Below the pieces are notes generated by a model. That model had not been told where the DNA came from. It made no database searches and saw only the letters and a program-made list of their open reading frames with translations. Positions 28,157 to 37,485 of a stretch of 64,000 bases of DNA are shown one piece after another (positions within the stretch are counted from its first letter, which is position 1; every line of letters begins with the position of its first letter). The position numbers and the translations under genes are program-made. This DNA is from Thermohalobaculum sediminis (GTDB taxonomy: Bacteria; Pseudomonadota; Alphaproteobacteria; Rhodobacterales; Rhodobacteraceae): the NCBI RefSeq assembly GCF_023487995.1, contig NZ_JAMFKN010000004.1, positions 248,001-312,000 of the forward strand. Direction: 5' to 3'.

Positions 28157-28963
28157 TCAGGCCTTCTTCCGGTTGACGACGAAGAAGGCCGAAACGATCG
28201 CGACCGAGATGAACAACAGCACGGTCGAGATCGCGTTGATCTCGGGCGTCACGGCGCGGCGCAGCTGGCCCAGCATGTAGGTCGGCAGTGTATCCTGCCC
28301 CGCCGATTTCACGAATTCGGTGATCACCACGTCGTCGAGCGAGATGACGAAGGCCAGCATCGCGCCGGCAACGATGCCCGGCATCATCAAGGGCAGCGTC
28401 ACGCGCCGAAACGCACGCCACGGCGTCGCGTAGAGATCGGCCGCCGCGGTCTCGAGGCTGCGGTCCAGCCCCTCCAGCCGCGCGCGGATCGGCAGATAGG
28501 CGAAGGGAATGCAGAAGGCGGTGTGCGCGAGGACCAGGTAGCCGAGGCCCGAATACCCCGTTGCCTGCTTGACGGTCGCGAACACGATCAGAAGCGCCAC
28601 GCCGGTCACGATCTCGGGCACCATGAGCGGCTGGTTGATCAGCGCGTAGATCGCGGTCTGGCCCCGGAACGGCCTGACCCGCGTGGTGCCAAGTGCCGCC
28701 ATCGTCGCAAGCACGGTTGCGAAGACGGACGCGAAGGTCGCGACGATCACCGATCTGAGCGCCGCGTCCTGGATCTGCTGGTTCTGCATCGCGGCCTGGT
28801 ACCAGCGCCACGAGAAGCCTTCCCACATCGCAACCGACATGCCCGAGTTGAAGGAATAGATCACGAGCGTCACGATCGGTGCGTAGAGCACGAGGAAGGT
28901 CGCGATCGCGATCGCGACGAATCCCGGCATCTTGCGGACATCGAAGCTCGCGCGCTCACTCAC
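28157..28963 (-). CDS. potI: Polyamine ABC transporter permease, PotI type
   Basis: 268 residues with six membrane segments. The EAA loop is LETAAADLYATPWRAFRRVTLPLMMPG, which contacts the ATPase. FVISLDDVVITEFVKSAGQDTLP is typical of PotI/PotC. I chose GTG at 28963, which overlaps the end of the potH-like gene by 8 bp and has AAGGAGG about 9 bases upstream. The ATG further upstream would overlap by 41 bp without a ribosome site. Confidence 0.87.
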   Translation of the reverse strand: MSERASFDVRKMPGFVAIAIATFLVLYAPIVTLVIYSFNSGMSVAMWEGFSWRWYQAAMQNQQIQDAALRSVIVATFASVFATVLATMAALGTTRVRPFRGQTAIYALINQPLMVPEIVTGVALLIVFATVKQATGYSGLGYLVLAHTAFCIPFAYLPIRARLEGLDRSLETAAADLYATPWRAFRRVTLPLMMPGIVAGAMLAFVISLDDVVITEFVKSAGQDTLPTYMLGQLRRAVTPEINAISTVLLFISVAIVSAFFVVNRKKA

Positions 28964-29927
28964 GACTGGCCGCCTCCTTCTGGACGATGCGGACATAGAA
29001 GATCAGCGCGACCATCACGATCAGCAGGAGCGTGAGCGACAGCGCGGCACCCAACGGCCAGTTCCGGCCCTGGCCGAACTGCAGCTCGATCAGGTTGCCC
29101 AGCATCATGTTCTTGCCCCCGCCCAGCACGCGCGGCGTGACATAGGCGCCAAGCGACGGGATGAAGACCAGGATGGAGCCCGCGATCAGCCCGGGCCTGA
29201 CCAGCGGCACGACGATGCGGCGCAGCACCCGCCGGCGGCTGGCGTAGAGGTCGTAGGCCGCCTCGATCAGCCGGAAGTCGAGCCGCTCCATCGCCGCGTA
29301 TAGCGGCAGGACCATCAGTGGCAGATAGACATAGGCCATCCCCAGCAGGATCGCGAAGTCGGTGTACATGATCTGGATCGGCTGCCGGATCACCCCCGCC
29401 GCCAACAGTACCGAGTTCACGATCCCCTCGCTGCGGATCACCTCCATGATCGCGAAGGTACGGATGAGGAGGTTCGTCCAAAAAGGAATGGTGATGAGAA
29501 AGAGCCAGATGTTCCGGCTCTCGCGGCTGCGGGTCGCGATGAACCATGCGGTGGGAAAACCCAGAGCGATGCAGATCAGGGTCGTAAGCAGCGACAGCCT
29601 GACTGAGCGCCAGAAGATCGTCAGATGCGCATCCGCGATGCTGACGGTGTCGTCGAAGATGTCCCGCGCAAGGAACACCTTGAACCAGCCCTCGCCCGAG
29701 AAGGACCACACGATGCCGCCGTAATCCCCCGCCGTGAGGAAGGAATAGACGAGGACGATCAGCAGCGGCCCCGAGGCCGCGCACAGCAGGACCAGGAGCG
29801 CTGGCGCCGACAGCAGCCACGAGACACGAACCTCGCGCCGCCGAGCGGCCGAGACGAGCGCTCCCTTTCCCTCGCGCGCCGTGATCGCGCGCGCCGGTGC
29901 TGCCGCGCTGTCGCCCTGTCCCTGCAT
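28956..29927 (-). CDS. potH: Polyamine ABC transporter permease, PotH type
   Basis: 323 residues. An N-terminal cytosolic tail precedes six membrane segments. The EAA loop reads IEAAYDLYASRRRVLRRIVVPLVRPGLI, and FIPSLGAYVTPRVLGGGKNMMLGNLI is the PotB/PotH hallmark. ATG at 29927 is only one base from the potA stop. It pairs with the PotI-type subunit to form the transmembrane channel. Confidence 0.88.
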   Translation of the reverse strand: MQGQGDSAAAPARAITAREGKGALVSAARRREVRVSWLLSAPALLVLLCAASGPLLIVLVYSFLTAGDYGGIVWSFSGEGWFKVFLARDIFDDTVSIADAHLTIFWRSVRLSLLTTLICIALGFPTAWFIATRSRESRNIWLFLITIPFWTNLLIRTFAIMEVIRSEGIVNSVLLAAGVIRQPIQIMYTDFAILLGMAYVYLPLMVLPLYAAMERLDFRLIEAAYDLYASRRRVLRRIVVPLVRPGLIAGSILVFIPSLGAYVTPRVLGGGKNMMLGNLIELQFGQGRNWPLGAALSLTLLLIVMVALIFYVRIVQKEAASRE

Positions 29928-29928
29928 G

Positions 29929-31032
<1,104 letters not shown>

Positions 31033-31141
31033 TCGGCCCCCGCCCGCTGGTCGCCCGCCATCGGGGGATTACGGCGCGTCAGGTCCGGATTTGCAAGGGG
31101 TTGCAGGGCAGGGCGGGCCGATTTCGCGCGGGCGCCCGCGC

Positions 31142-31909
31142 TCAGTCGGCGTCGGGCTCGGGCCGGATCGAGCGCCAGCCCGACAGCGCGACGAAATAGA
31201 GCGATGCCCCCACCCACAGCCAGAACACCAGCGGCGAGGCGTCGCTGATGCTCTGCCCCTCGGTGTCGATCAGCACCAGCCGGAACGAGGTCGCGGCCCA
31301 CAGGACCGTCATCGGCACGGTGACGTTGCGCCAGTCCCGCACCCGGAAGGGGTGGACATATTTCCACGGCACGAAGGTCAGCACGCAGCAAAGCGCGATC
31401 ACCGCAAGGTTCAGCCACGGATCGGTCTGCAGGATGTGGAAATACAGCACCACCACGTTCCACACCGCCGGGAAGCCCGCGAAATAGTAGTCCGATGTCT
31501 TGAGGTCGAGATTGGCGAAGGTGTAGCAGCTCACCGCCATGATGGCCGCGGCCGAGACCGTCGCCCATCCCTCCGGCACGAAGTCGAACCAGTAGACCAT
31601 CATCGCGGGGACCGCGACGTAGTTGAAGAAGTCGATGACGTTGTCGAGCACCGCGCCGTCGAATTTGGGCGTCATCTCGGTCACCTTGACCCGGCGCGCG
31701 AGCGTGCCGTCGATGCCGTCCACGAACAGCGCGAGCCCCAGCCAGATGAACACCGCGATGCGGTCGCCCTCGAGGATCGCGAGCAGCGCGAGGAAGCCCA
31801 GCACGATGCCCGACGTCGTGAAGGCATGGACCGCCCAGGCGGCGGCCACCTCGGCCTTCTTCGGGCCCAGCCTCGGGTCGCGGGTCATGTTCTCGTCGTA
31901 TCGTCCCAT
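31142..31909 (-). CDS. pcs: Phosphatidylcholine synthase
   Basis: 255 residues. A CDP-alcohol phosphatidyltransferase signature occurs in VDGIDGTLARRVKV and FDGAVLDNVIDFFNY, with about eight membrane segments. The spacing and the WKYVHPFRVRDWRNVT segment are characteristic of Pcs, which makes phosphatidylcholine in one step from choline and CDP-diacylglycerol in the inner membrane. This links to the choVWX choline importer 10 kb away. The ATG at 31909 (MGRYDENM) has AAGG just upstream; the longer frame starts with TTG. Confidence 0.9.
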   Translation of the reverse strand: MGRYDENMTRDPRLGPKKAEVAAAWAVHAFTTSGIVLGFLALLAILEGDRIAVFIWLGLALFVDGIDGTLARRVKVTEMTPKFDGAVLDNVIDFFNYVAVPAMMVYWFDFVPEGWATVSAAAIMAVSCYTFANLDLKTSDYYFAGFPAVWNVVVLYFHILQTDPWLNLAVIALCCVLTFVPWKYVHPFRVRDWRNVTVPMTVLWAATSFRLVLIDTEGQSISDASPLVFWLWVGASLYFVALSGWRSIRPEPDAD

Positions 31910-31984
31910 GTGCCTTGATTGCAAGCATGGGGGGCGAGCGCAAGGGCCTATGCGAGCGAGGGAGCGGCGGCGGGGGGCCTTGCG

Positions 31985-33442
31985 TCACGCCAGCCGCGCG
32001 ACGCGGCAGGCGATCTCGCACGCCGGGCGGGTGGTCAGGCGCGCGACGGGCCGCACCGTTCCCGGCTCGAGCGCCCGGATGTCATAGCGCCGGGTCAGCC
32101 GCGCAAGGATCAGGATGCTCTCGACGGTGGCGAAGGCCGCGCCCGAGCAGATCCGCGGCCCCATCCCGAAGGGGAGGTAGGCGCCGGCCGGGATCTCGCC
32201 CTCGCGCTCGGCCGAGAAGCGGTCGGGATCGAAGCGGTCGGCGTCGCGCCACAGTCGCTCGTGCCGGTGGATCACCCAGGGCGACACCAGGATCATCGCG
32301 CCGCGCGGCACGGCGCAGGGGCCGATCCGGCTCGCCTCGCGCGCGACACGTGCATAGAAGGTGATGGGCGGATAAAGCCGCAGCGCCTCGCGGAACACCG
32401 ACCGCACGAAGCCGAGGCGCTTGACATGCGCGAACTCGACCGGCCCCCCGTAGGTCACCGCCTCGATCTCGGCCCGCATCCGGGCGACGGCCTCGGGCTG
32501 CTCGCCGAGAATGAAGAAGCACCAGGTCAGCACGCTCGCGGTCGTCTCGTGCCCGGCGAGAAAGAACACGCCGATCTGGTCGACGAGTTCCGTGTCGGTA
32601 AAGCCTGTGCCGGTCTCGGGGTCGCGCGCGGCGATCAGGTCGGCGGCGATGTCGCCCGAGCGGCCCGCGGCGCGGTGCGTGGCGATCATGTCCGCCAGCA
32701 GCGCCCGGATCTCGCCCGCCGCGGCAAGCGCCGGACGCGGCTGCGGGATCCGGGCGAAGGGGCGCGACCAGAGCAGCCGGCGCAGTTCCACATTCGCCAC
32801 GGTTTTCTGGAAGCGCGCGAAGGCGTCGAAGACGCGATGCGCGGTCTCGCCCGCCAGGTCCTGCGAGAAGATCGTGCGAAACACTATGTCGGCGGTGATC
32901 CGGCTCATGGTCTGCTCGAGCGGCACGGGGTGGCCGGCGGCGCTCGCGGCGTCGAGCATGGCCTCGCCCCCGCTCACCGCCTCCGCCATCTTGCCGAAGG
33001 CGCGGTGGATGTGCATGTGGCCGAAGGCCGGGTCGATCATCCGGCGCTGCCGCTCCCAGTCGGCGCCGTCGGCGACGAAGACGCCATGTCCGACGAGTGG
33101 TTCGAGCGCGCCCACCATCAGGTCGTTCTTGGGAAAGAGCGCGCTGCGCCCCACCAGCACGTCGCGGATGTCGGCGGGGTCCGAGACGAGGAAGATCCCC
33201 CGGCGCGAAACCCCCAGCGGCGCCGTCAGGCTGCGATAGGCCGCGCCCGGCAGCAGCGTGATCAGGTCCCGCTCGCCCGACAGGAGCGCCCGCAGAAGGG
33301 CGCGCTGCGGGCCCACCGGCCAGGGCGCGGGCGGGCGATAGAGCTGCGCCGGGCCCTCCGCCACGCGAAGCGCCGCGGCCCTCGCCGCGCGCGCCGTGGC
33401 GCCGCGAGCGGCCGCGGCGGGCGGGGTCGCGCTGCTGTCCAT
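31985..33442 (-). CDS. Cytochrome P450
   Basis: 485 residues with all core P450 motifs: I-helix FFLAGHETTASVLTW, K-helix ExxR in FREALRLYPP, the meander DADRFDPDRFSAER, and the haem loop PFGMGPRICSGAAFATVE with its Cys ligand. No N-terminal membrane anchor is evident and no fused reductase is present, so it should use a separate redox partner. EALRLYPP and the loop resemble bacterial CYP fatty-acid or terpene hydroxylases; the substrate is unknown. ATG at 33442 (MDSSATPP) is the likely start because the longer frame has no clear ribosome site. It lies upstream of pcs on the same strand, 75 bases apart. Confidence 0.9.
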   Translation of the reverse strand: MDSSATPPAAAARGATARAARAAALRVAEGPAQLYRPPAPWPVGPQRALLRALLSGERDLITLLPGAAYRSLTAPLGVSRRGIFLVSDPADIRDVLVGRSALFPKNDLMVGALEPLVGHGVFVADGADWERQRRMIDPAFGHMHIHRAFGKMAEAVSGGEAMLDAASAAGHPVPLEQTMSRITADIVFRTIFSQDLAGETAHRVFDAFARFQKTVANVELRRLLWSRPFARIPQPRPALAAAGEIRALLADMIATHRAAGRSGDIAADLIAARDPETGTGFTDTELVDQIGVFFLAGHETTASVLTWCFFILGEQPEAVARMRAEIEAVTYGGPVEFAHVKRLGFVRSVFREALRLYPPITFYARVAREASRIGPCAVPRGAMILVSPWVIHRHERLWRDADRFDPDRFSAEREGEIPAGAYLPFGMGPRICSGAAFATVESILILARLTRRYDIRALEPGTVRPVARLTTRPACEIACRVARLA

Positions 33443-33516
33443 GCCGACAAGCCTGTGCGCGCCGGCCGGCGTTGTCCAGATGGCGGGATGCACGGCTTTG
33501 CAACCCTTCGCGCCGC

Positions 33517-33545
33517 TTGACCCGCCGGGGCGCAAGGCCTATCCG
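33517..33545 (+). promoter_or_regulatory. Candidate sigma-70 promoter for the Nudix gene
   Basis: TTGACC (33517-33522), a 17-base spacer and TATCCG (33540-33545) lie 67 bases before the Nudix ATG. It sits in the 170-bp divergent gap with the P450 gene. Confidence 0.35.
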
Positions 33546-33612
33546 GCATGGAGATCCCGCGGGGACGACGTCGGGGCAATGCCCCCGAGAGGCACAGAGC
33601 AGGCGATCGCCG

Positions 33613-34065
33613 ATGGGCGCGAATGAGACCGATGGCGCAATGCCCCGGCCGCAATCTGCGGCGCTCGGCTATGTCGAGCGCCCCGAAGGGCTCGCCTATG
33701 TGCTGGTGACCTCGCGCCGCACACGCCGCTGGATATTTCCCAAGGGCGCGGTCAGCGCGGGCGAGAGCCCGGCCGCCGCCGCCGCACGCGAGCTCGCCGA
33801 GGAGGCGGGCGTACTGGGCGATGCCGCGCCCGAGCCGATCGGCGTCTACACAGCGCTCAAGGCCACCCACCGCGGGTTCGTCGAGCTGCAGGTCGCGCTC
33901 TATCCCGTCCGGGTGCGAAAGATCCTGGACCGGTGGGAGGAGAAGCCGCAGCGCCGCCGGCGCATCGTTCCGGCCGAGGAGGCGGCCGGGCTGATCGCCA
34001 CCCCCGAGATGGCCGAGCTTCTCGCCGCCTTCGAGCGGCTGCACGGCGAGGACGGGCGGGGCTGA
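33613..34065 (+). CDS. Nudix hydrolase (150 aa)
   Basis: 150 residues. The Nudix box is complete: GAVSAGE, seven residues, then RELAEEAGV. WIFPKGAVSAGES resembles diadenosine/diphosphoinositol polyphosphate hydrolases, and the C-terminal half has RWEEKPQRRRRIVPAEEAAGL. The likely role is hydrolysis of a nucleoside diphosphate derivative. The ATG at 33613 was chosen because conservation starts near GYVERPEG; the longer frame begins in untranslated-looking DNA. It is convergent with the Ni/Co exporter gene. Confidence 0.85.
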   Translation: MGANETDGAMPRPQSAALGYVERPEGLAYVLVTSRRTRRWIFPKGAVSAGESPAAAAARELAEEAGVLGDAAPEPIGVYTALKATHRGFVELQVALYPVRVRKILDRWEEKPQRRRRIVPAEEAAGLIATPEMAELLAAFERLHGEDGRG

Positions 34066-34075
34066 GGCCGCGCGG

Positions 34076-35020
34076 TCAGGCGAGGCTGGCCGCGAGCATC
34101 GCGCCGCTCATCGCCGCGATGAACAGCCCTCCCGCGATCTGGAGGGCGGGACCCGCGACGCGCGCGGCCCGGCTTCCGCGGCCGGTTGCGGTCAGTGCCG
34201 TGCGCCGGGCGCCGACCGAAGCCGCCGCCACCACCATGACGACCGCTGCCGTGCCGAGCGCCATCGCCGTCACCGCGGCGACGCCGGCCGCCGGCACCCC
34301 GAAACGCCACGCCAGCACCAGCACGATCACCGCTCCGGTGCAGGGCCTCAGCGCGATGCCGCCGACGATGGCGGCGGCATCGCGCCAGCTCCGCATCGCC
34401 TCGACCGCCTCGGCGCTCGGGGCGTGGGCGTGGCCGCAGCCGCAGGCTGCGCCGTGGGCGTGGTGGCCGTGCGGCGCATGCTCGCCGTGGTGGTGGCGGT
34501 GATCGCCTGCGCCGTCGCGGGGGGCGCCCGCCGCGATGAGGCCGCGCAGGCCGCGCCAGGCCATCCAAAGTCCGATCAGCGCGACCGCCGCGGCGCTGGC
34601 GGGCGCGAGCATACCCTCCACCGTCTCGACCGCATGCGAGGCCGTCATCTCGAAGATCAGGAAGCCGCCATAGACCAGCGCGACCGCCGTTGCCGCCTGC
34701 CCGAGCGACGAGATCAGCGCAAGCCCCATCAGCCGCCGCGCCGTGCTGGCCGAGGCCATCCCCGCGCCGCCGATCAGCACCTTGCCGTGCCCGGGCCCGA
34801 TTGCATGCACCACGCCATAGGCCGCGCAGGCGCCGATCAGCGACCACAGCGCCGCCGTATCGCCCGCCCGCAGGCGGCTCACGGCGGCGGCGATCAGGTC
34901 CTGGAAGGCGCGCTGCTGGCGCGCGGCCCAATAGCCGATCTCGGCCCCCGCGCCACTCAGCCACAGCGCGAGACCCAGGGCCGCGAGGGCCGCGACGACG
35001 ATCGCCGCCGTCAGCCGCAC
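34076..35020 (-). CDS. Nickel/cobalt exporter (RcnA/NicO family)
   Basis: 314 residues with six or seven membrane segments. YGVVHAIGPGHGKVLIGG carries the HxxxPGHG-type metal motif. A cytosolic loop is very His-rich (HRHHHGEHAPHGHH, then CGCGHAHAP), and GGIALRPCTGAVIVLVLAW is the conserved RPC block. It should export Ni2+ or Co2+. Start is GTG at 35020, overlapping the DUF1007 gene by 10 bp; no ATG is available nearby. The DUF1007 partner upstream is a common companion. Confidence 0.85.
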   Translation of the reverse strand: MRLTAAIVVAALAALGLALWLSGAGAEIGYWAARQQRAFQDLIAAAVSRLRAGDTAALWSLIGACAAYGVVHAIGPGHGKVLIGGAGMASASTARRLMGLALISSLGQAATAVALVYGGFLIFEMTASHAVETVEGMLAPASAAAVALIGLWMAWRGLRGLIAAGAPRDGAGDHRHHHGEHAPHGHHAHGAACGCGHAHAPSAEAVEAMRSWRDAAAIVGGIALRPCTGAVIVLVLAWRFGVPAAGVAAVTAMALGTAAVVMVVAAASVGARRTALTATGRGSRAARVAGPALQIAGGLFIAAMSGAMLAASLA

Positions 35021-35667
35021 AGCATCACGATCCGGTCGGCGAACAGCGCGCCCACGTCCTCCTGCTCGGGCGTCTCCTCGGTCGAGAGCAGCGCGAGCGA
35101 GCCCTGCAGCGCGGCGAGCGCGCTGTCGGGCTCGAACGGCTCGATACGGGCGCGGCACGCCGTGGGCACAGCGCCCTCGAGGCGCGGCTCGTGCGTCGCG
35201 AAGTAAGCGAAGTAGTAGGTCGGGTCGTAGAGCTTGACCAGCACCTCGGCCTCGCCCGGCGCGATGGGGGTCTCGAGCGCCCGCTCGAAGGTGACGGTGA
35301 GCCTGCCATCGCCCATCGCGGCCGTCCCGTTCGACGGGCCGGTCAGCGGCATCTTTGCGCCGCCGTGCCACAGATAGCTGTCGCCCTCGAAGCCCCCCTC
35401 CCAAGTGAGCTGGTCGGTGACGACCTTGGCCGTCTCGTCGTCCGTGAGCACCCCGTCGCCGTCCTTGTCCACCTCGAGCGACTCGAGGATGAACAGCGAG
35501 GCGAAGGCGTCATACTGCCAGATCACCCGGATCGCCGCGAGCCGCCCCTGATCGTCGAAGATGAAATGCGCCCCGCCGTCGAGGAAGACATGCGGATGCG
35601 CCCCCGCCTGTCCCGCCGCGAGCCCCGCCAGCGCCGCCGCCGCCGCGCACCGACCGATCCGTCGCAT
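35011..35667 (-). CDS. DUF1007 family secreted protein
   Basis: 218 residues. A signal peptide (MRRIGRCAAAAALAGLAAGQAGA) is followed at once by HPHVFLDGGAHFIFDDQGRL, the DUF1007 hallmark. VDKDGDGVLTDDE is an EF-hand-like loop, and KLYDPTYYFAYF is also typical. The mature N-terminus starting with His-Pro-His could bind metal. It is the first gene of a two-gene operon with the Ni/Co exporter and is probably a periplasmic metal partner. Confidence 0.85.
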   Translation of the reverse strand: MRRIGRCAAAAALAGLAAGQAGAHPHVFLDGGAHFIFDDQGRLAAIRVIWQYDAFASLFILESLEVDKDGDGVLTDDETAKVVTDQLTWEGGFEGDSYLWHGGAKMPLTGPSNGTAAMGDGRLTVTFERALETPIAPGEAEVLVKLYDPTYYFAYFATHEPRLEGAVPTACRARIEPFEPDSALAALQGSLALLSTEETPEQEDVGALFADRIVMLCG

Positions 35668-35794
35668 TCCGCCCCTCGCGCCTGTCACGTGGTGTCGCCG
35701 AGAATATAGGCGATCGCCGCGGGCTTGCAGCCCCTTCCGCTTCGTTTGCGTGGCGGATAAGCCGGGGCGACCGAAGCCACATGGGGGAGACGCG

Positions 35795-36970
35795 ATGACC
35801 GCGCAGTGCAGCACCGACATCGACGACGAGATCCGCGCGATCCGCGAGGGCGTGGCCGAGCTTTGCGCCCGCTTCGGCGGCGACTACTGGCGCGAGAAGG
35901 ACCGCGCGCGCGCCTATCCCGGCGAATTCGTCGCGGCGCTGACCGAAGCCGGCTACCTTGCCGCCCTGATCCCCGAGGAATTCGGCGGCTCGGGCCTCGG
36001 ACTGCGCCAGGCCTGCGCGATCCTCGAGGAGATCCATCGCTCGGGCGGGAATTCGGGCGCCTGCCACGCGCAGATGTACATCATGGGCACGATCCTGCGG
36101 CACGGCTCGGCGGTGCAGAAGGCCGAATGGCTGCCGAAGATCGCGAGCGGGGAGATCCGCCTCCAGGCCTTCGGCGTGACCGAGCCCACCTCGGGCACCG
36201 ACACGCTCAGCCTGCGCACCACCGCGGTGCGCGAGGGCGACACATACGTCATCAACGGCCAGAAGATCTGGACCAGCCGGGCCGAGCATTCCGACCTCAT
36301 GCTTCTGCTCGCCCGCACGACGCCGAAGGACCAGGTGACGAAGAAGGGCACGGGGCTGTCCACCTTCATCGTCGACATGCGCGCCGCGCGGGGGCAGGGG
36401 CTCGAGATCCGCCCCATCCGGGCAATGGTCAACCATTCCTCCTGCGAAGTGTTCTTCGACAATCTGCGCATCCCGGCCGAGAACCTCGTGGGCGAGGAGG
36501 GGATGGGGTTCCGCTACGTGCTCGACGGCATGAACGCCGAGCGCACGCTGATCGCGGCCGAATGCATCGGCGACGCGCGCTGGTTCATCGAGAAGGCCAC
36601 CGCCTATGCCTCGTCGCGCGAGGTGTTCGGCCGGCCGATCGGCGCCAATCAGGGCGTGCAGTTCCCCATCGCCAAGGCCTACGCCCAGACCGAGGCCGCC
36701 GACCTGATGGTGAAGCGCGCGGCCGCCGAGTTTGACGCCGGCCGCTCGATCGGACCCGAGGCCAACATGGCGAAGTATCTCGCCGCCGAGGCGTCCTGGG
36801 CCGCGGGCGAGGCCTGCCTTCAGGCGCATGGCGGCTTCGGCTTCGCCGAGGAGTACGACGTCGAGCGGAAGTGGCGCGAGACCCGGCTCTACCAGGTGGC
36901 GCCGATCTCGTCGAACATGATCCTCGCCTATCTCGCGCAGAACGTGCTGGGGATGCCGCGCTCGTACTGA
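35795..36970 (+). CDS. Acyl-CoA dehydrogenase family protein
   Basis: 391 residues. AFGVTEPTSGTDTLSLRTTA binds FAD, INGQKIWTSRAEHSDLML and YASSREVFGRPIGANQGVQFPIA are family blocks, and QAHGGFGFAEEYDVERKWRETRLYQVAPISSNMIL ends the fold. Where short-chain dehydrogenases carry the catalytic Glu (YEGT), this protein reads YQVAPIS. The base is therefore either elsewhere, as in isovaleryl-type enzymes, or absent. The ATG at 35795 follows GGGGGAGACGCG. It is divergent from the DUF1007 gene and appears monocistronic. Confidence 0.88.
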   Translation: MTAQCSTDIDDEIRAIREGVAELCARFGGDYWREKDRARAYPGEFVAALTEAGYLAALIPEEFGGSGLGLRQACAILEEIHRSGGNSGACHAQMYIMGTILRHGSAVQKAEWLPKIASGEIRLQAFGVTEPTSGTDTLSLRTTAVREGDTYVINGQKIWTSRAEHSDLMLLLARTTPKDQVTKKGTGLSTFIVDMRAARGQGLEIRPIRAMVNHSSCEVFFDNLRIPAENLVGEEGMGFRYVLDGMNAERTLIAAECIGDARWFIEKATAYASSREVFGRPIGANQGVQFPIAKAYAQTEAADLMVKRAAAEFDAGRSIGPEANMAKYLAAEASWAAGEACLQAHGGFGFAEEYDVERKWRETRLYQVAPISSNMILAYLAQNVLGMPRSY

Positions 36971-37108
36971 GGGCGCTGTCCCGTTACCGCGTCCGCGCCT
37001 TAGATGCGGTCGCCGCACGGCCATGCCGGGGGCTTGTGCATGCACCACCCCCGATTGTGTCCGCGCTGCCACGCCTGCGCGGCACGTGCGCGGAAGATGC
37101 CATGGCAC

Positions 37109-37134
37109 GGAACCGCCGGGCACCTCTGCGGGTT
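37109..37134 (+). promoter_or_regulatory. Candidate EcfG (general stress sigma factor) promoter
   Basis: GGAAC at 37109-37113, a 17-base spacer, and GGTT at 37131-37134. This matches the alphaproteobacterial EcfG consensus GGAAC-N16/17-cGTT except for one base. It predicts a start near 37141, 27 bases before a GTG with a strong ribosome site. Confidence 0.55.
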
Positions 37135-37167
37135 GATCGCGCAAACCCCGTGAGAGGAGGCAGAAAC

Positions 37168-37278
37168 GTGAACAGCGCCTATCGAGCCCAGGTCCCGCAA
37201 TCGCTCCCCGCGCATCCGGCGCCGACGCCGCGCGCAGGCACCCCGCGCTCGGACGAGGTGGCGACCCATGTCTCTTGA
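37168..37278 (+). CDS. Micro-ORF (36 aa) coupled to the next gene
   Basis: Begins GTG after GAGAGGAGG, the strongest ribosome site nearby. The product is MNSAYRAQVPQSLPAHPAP followed by a Thr/Arg/Ser tail ending ATHVS. It is polar, Pro/Ala-rich and has no signal or membrane segment; I do not recognise it. It overlaps the next gene by 11 bases, so it may act mainly as a translational leader. The EcfG-like promoter upstream suggests stress expression. Confidence 0.4.
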   Translation: MNSAYRAQVPQSLPAHPAPTPRAGTPRSDEVATHVS

Positions 37279-37462
37279 ACTTGTCGGCTTCGGCGCGCTC
37301 GCGCTCCTTGCCATCAACACCTGGGCGATCGTCTCGGTGCTGGGATCTGGCCGGCCCGCCGGCGCCAAGGCGATGTGGACGGCGCTGGTGCTGATGCTGC
37401 CGGTGGCGGGATTCCTTGCCTGGCTGATGGCTGGCCCGCGGGAGCGCGAATACCGGCTCTGA
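37268..37462 (+). CDS. Small PLDc_N-like two-helix membrane protein (64 aa)
   Basis: 64 residues with two membrane segments (about 3-24 and 36-54) joined by GSGRPAGAKAMWTALVLMLPVAG. The pattern of a first helix, a short basic loop, W at the start of a second helix, PVAG and a charged end is that of the PLDc_N (phospholipase D N-terminal) small-protein family. It probably sits in the inner membrane; role unknown. It is coupled to the 36-codon frame and is convergent with the stress kinase gene. Confidence 0.7.
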   Translation: MSLELVGFGALALLAINTWAIVSVLGSGRPAGAKAMWTALVLMLPVAGFLAWLMAGPREREYRL

Positions 37463-37485
37463 CCGGCCGCCGCCGCGCGCCCCGC

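Noticed and set aside
35561-35794. Upstream extension of the second acyl-CoA dehydrogenase frame
   Set aside because: It runs antisense to the DUF1007 start and lacks dehydrogenase sequence; ATG at 35795 has a ribosome site.
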